Shown here piece by piece: positions 62,007 to 64,000 of a stretch of 64,000 bases of DNA. Each line of letters begins with the position of its first letter. The first letter of the stretch is position 1. The stretch spans positions 311,802 through 375,801 of the forward strand of contig LT598455.1 in assembly GCA_900074725.1 (NCBI GenBank), given 5' to 3'. Source of the DNA: Lachancea dasiensis (lineage: Eukaryota > Ascomycota > Saccharomycetes > Saccharomycetales > Saccharomycetaceae). The position numbers and the translations under genes were made by a program. The notes under the pieces were generated by a model, which saw nothing but the letters and a program-made list of their open reading frames with translations, did no database searches and had not been told where the DNA came from.

Positions 62007-62861
62007 ATGCGATTTGCTTTATGGGCGTTCTTTATATCGTTGGTAGTCGCTGACATAGCCTTGGTGGAACCGGGGACGGGTAAAAGCTTTTCACCCAGTG
62101 GTGGGACCTTGTCTATCCCAGTGAAATGGAACGACGATGGAAAAGCCCCAACTCTGAGCAAGATTGAGTATTACGTTTTTAATCTATGTTATGGTAACAA
62201 CGATAATATTGATTGTGTGGAACAAAGTGGGGACAATAATAAAGTAGAGAGTTCCGATCTGAAGAAAGGCGACGATGGGTACTACTCAGAAACTGCGACA
62301 TTTGACAGCTCTGCTGCCGGTAATGGGCAGTATTTTTTGCAAGTTTACGGCTTTATCAAAGATCTTGGTGGAGGCACTATCTACCAGAGTATCCATTACT
62401 CGCCCCGTTTCACATTGAAGTCCATGAAAGGTACCATTAGTCCCTCGGTGACCACTAATACGCAACCAACAGCCCAAGTTGCTTACCAGACCGCCACCGC
62501 CGCTCAAACAGGTGATACCTCTAAATCTTTCACCGTTCCTTACACCAAGCAGACTGGCTCGTTTAGATACGCTCCAATGCAAACGCAGCCCTCGGGTTCC
62601 GTAACCGCCACGAGCTGGACAAGAAGGTTTCCAACGAGCGCAGTGACATTCTACTCTACCTATCAAACTTCTGTGCAACAGGCAAGTACCATCACTCCCG
62701 GCTGGTCATACACGATCACTAGTGAAGTGAATTGGGCTACTCCTCGGCCATATCCGTCTCAAAACGGTGGGTGGTATGATCCTAAGTCTAGACAAACTCT
62801 CACCACAAGAAAATTGAACTTAAAGCAATGGGTGGGACACGCATTTGCGTCGAGTGCTTAG
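62007..62861 (+). CDS. KRE9: Kre9/Knh1 cell-wall beta-1,6-glucan assembly protein
   Basis: Secreted glycoprotein needed for beta-1,6-glucan in the cell wall. The 284 residues (276 in S. cerevisiae Kre9) begin with a signal peptide (MRFALWAFFISLVVA, cleavage likely before DIALVEPG). The conserved N-terminal domain (EPGTGKSFSPSGGTLSIPVKW, YYVFNLCYGNNDNIDC, GQYFLQVYGFIKDLGGGTIY, HYSPRFTLKSMKG) is followed by a Ser/Thr-rich stretch for O-mannosylation and the family C terminus (SFTVPYTKQTGSFRYAPMQ, YSTYQTSVQQASTITPGWSY, a Lys/Arg-rich end). It lies between SWI3 and RFA3, matching KRE9 (YJL174W) and not KNH1. Confidence 0.95.
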   Translation: MRFALWAFFISLVVADIALVEPGTGKSFSPSGGTLSIPVKWNDDGKAPTLSKIEYYVFNLCYGNNDNIDCVEQSGDNNKVESSDLKKGDDGYYSETATFDSSAAGNGQYFLQVYGFIKDLGGGTIYQSIHYSPRFTLKSMKGTISPSVTTNTQPTAQVAYQTATAAQTGDTSKSFTVPYTKQTGSFRYAPMQTQPSGSVTATSWTRRFPTSAVTFYSTYQTSVQQASTITPGWSYTITSEVNWATPRPYPSQNGGWYDPKSRQTLTTRKLNLKQWVGHAFASSA

Positions 62862-63102
62862 CAAGATGGGAACAGTACTCATTTTTTCATACAGTTCTTT
62901 TTCAAACAGGAAAGCACCATCGGCGAAGCCAACAGAAGAACCGTCCCCATATGGACACCATGTCATCAGCTGGTATGCTATCTTGACTAATTTAGAGGCC
63001 CCCTCCTGCCTCCACTGTGGTGTACTTATGCTCTCTATCATTCTGTGACCGTAACGTTCGTTAACTACATACTTTACAAAATACATTCAACCGCACTAGT
63101 CT

Positions 63103-63453
63103 CTAGGTCAGTTCTGGGAATTTGCTGGCCAGCTGTTGTAGCGCCACGACTCCCGATATGCTCATAGTCTCTCCCGGAGGAAACACACACTTTACGGAGT
63201 CCAAAACCAAAAACCCAACGTCACCGGAGTCATTGCTACGGCATACAAATTCATACCATTCCTGTAAATCGTAATTCACATTTGTAGATGTTCTGACATT
63301 GGTCAAACTGATCATTTCGCCTCCAGTGGTGGGACTGGCAACAATAATTTGATCCCTCTGCGGCTGAGCTGTCACTTGTCCTATGATGCGGAAAACAGGC
63401 GAAGAAAGATGACCTAGCTGTTGGGGATCGACACGGGGAGTTAAGCTGGACAT
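63103..63453 (-). CDS. RFA3: Replication protein A 14-kDa subunit Rfa3
   Basis: Smallest subunit of the single-stranded-DNA-binding complex RPA, used in replication, repair and recombination. The 116 residues (122 in S. cerevisiae) form one OB fold: TPRVDPQQLGHLSSPVFRII at the start, FRIIGQVTAQ, and the C-terminal helix VALQQLASKFPELT that joins the RPA trimer core. It converges with KRE9 across about 240 bp, as in S. cerevisiae (YJL173C and YJL174W). Confidence 0.92.
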   Translation of the reverse strand: MSSLTPRVDPQQLGHLSSPVFRIIGQVTAQPQRDQIIVASPTTGGEMISLTNVRTSTNVNYDLQEWYEFVCRSNDSGDVGFLVLDSVKCVFPPGETMSISGVVALQQLASKFPELT

Positions 63454-64000
63454 GTTAGAGATGTGACAAAGCTCGTGTGGCTATTATCGCGAACTTTCAC
63501 TGTAAGGTTTCGGTGAAGAATTATGAAGGGCGTCGCGTCAAGTAATTGTTACAAAATAGCATTGAACACGAGGCGCTACGCGTATTTCCAACAACGTGAC
63601 CCTCAACAACAACAACTGTTCTACTGCTACTCGTGTAGACATAAGATGAAGTCACTTAAGATGGCTATTGGGTTCATTCTTGAGACTCTTCTTGCTGTCT
63701 GGAGTAGATAGATACCAACCATTAATCATATATATGGTCTCAATCCTTTCCATTAGCCGCCCAGCTGCCCACCTGTGAGAAACTACTTTAGGCGATCTCA
63801 GTTAGTAACCAAAATCTGTGTTGGACGGAAGAGCAGGATTATCAAAGCTTTGAATCGTTAAAGTAATTAGGTAGGTCACCAAATGCGACTACAGTTCGTG
63901 ATTCGCAGTGGTTTGACCCCGAACGCCCAGAAGCCAATGCCTTTCAACAACACGCCAGTATGGGTTTTCATGTATCGAGCTCAGTCGGTGCTTCAGTCGT
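63454..64000. other. Right-edge region, no gene recognised
   Basis: RFA3 promoter and beyond. A 62-codon ATG frame at 63523-63711 resembles nothing and contains a short CAA run. On the minus strand a perfect TACTAAC at 63801-63807 is followed after about 25 nt by CACAG, which could be the end of an intron of a gene entering from the right, but the DNA downstream of it codes for nothing I recognise. Confidence 0.4.

Overview
This is a 64 kb piece of a nuclear chromosome from a budding yeast of the Saccharomycetaceae. Three lines point there: compact and mostly intronless genes with proteins that read as close relatives of Saccharomyces cerevisiae ones, a single-subunit alternative NADH dehydrogenase (NDI1) of the kind used by yeasts lacking complex I, and two spliced genes with textbook yeast signals (GTAAGT or GTATGT, TACTAAC, YAG). 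Neighbour pairs that the whole-genome duplication split between sister regions in S. cerevisiae are intact here: RPL17 and COY1 sit beside SWI3, KRE9 and RFA3, and PIB1, SSF1 and RRP3 sit together. I therefore infer a species that diverged before that duplication, in the Lachancea/Eremothecium/Kluyveromyces or Zygosaccharomyces/Torulaspora group. I cannot name the species. S. cerevisiae comparisons are from memory.

Layout. 1-5 kb: phosphate transporter PHO84 with a long GC-rich upstream region holding three CACGTG boxes. 5-10 kb: a phytanoyl-CoA dioxygenase-like gene, ERG9, a tRNA-Gln, a ten-copy 20-bp tandem array, PTH1 and GTR1. 10-18 kb: NDI1, a 2.85 kb gap, SSC1, spliced VPS55 and a second tRNA-Gln. 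Each tRNA-Gln has a decayed LTR-like repeat about 90-100 bp upstream. 19-24 kb: PIB1, SSF1 and RRP3, the last two sharing a promoter with two PAC/RRPE pairs. 24-31 kb: two tandem RHO1-type GTPase genes and MMS1. 31-48 kb: the giant FMP27-family lipid-transfer gene, TIF3, an unrecognised small gene and an ESL1/ESL2-type PIN-domain gene. 50-64 kb: VPS45, CTI6, spliced RPL17 with a strikingly GC-rich leader region, COY1, SWI3, KRE9 and RFA3.

The genes are housekeeping genes, not a pathway cluster. Local functional links: SSF1 and RRP3 (ribosome biogenesis, shared divergent promoter), NDI1 and SSC1 (mitochondria), VPS55, PIB1 and VPS45 (endosome/vacuole traffic), RHO1 copies and KRE9 (cell wall).

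I found no convincing new multi-gene system. The most interesting items are the tRNA-linked repeat pair, the perfect 20-bp array of CCAAT motifs, the tandem RHO1 pair with a changed switch I in one copy, the VPS55 intron, and the GC-rich structured block in front of RPL17.
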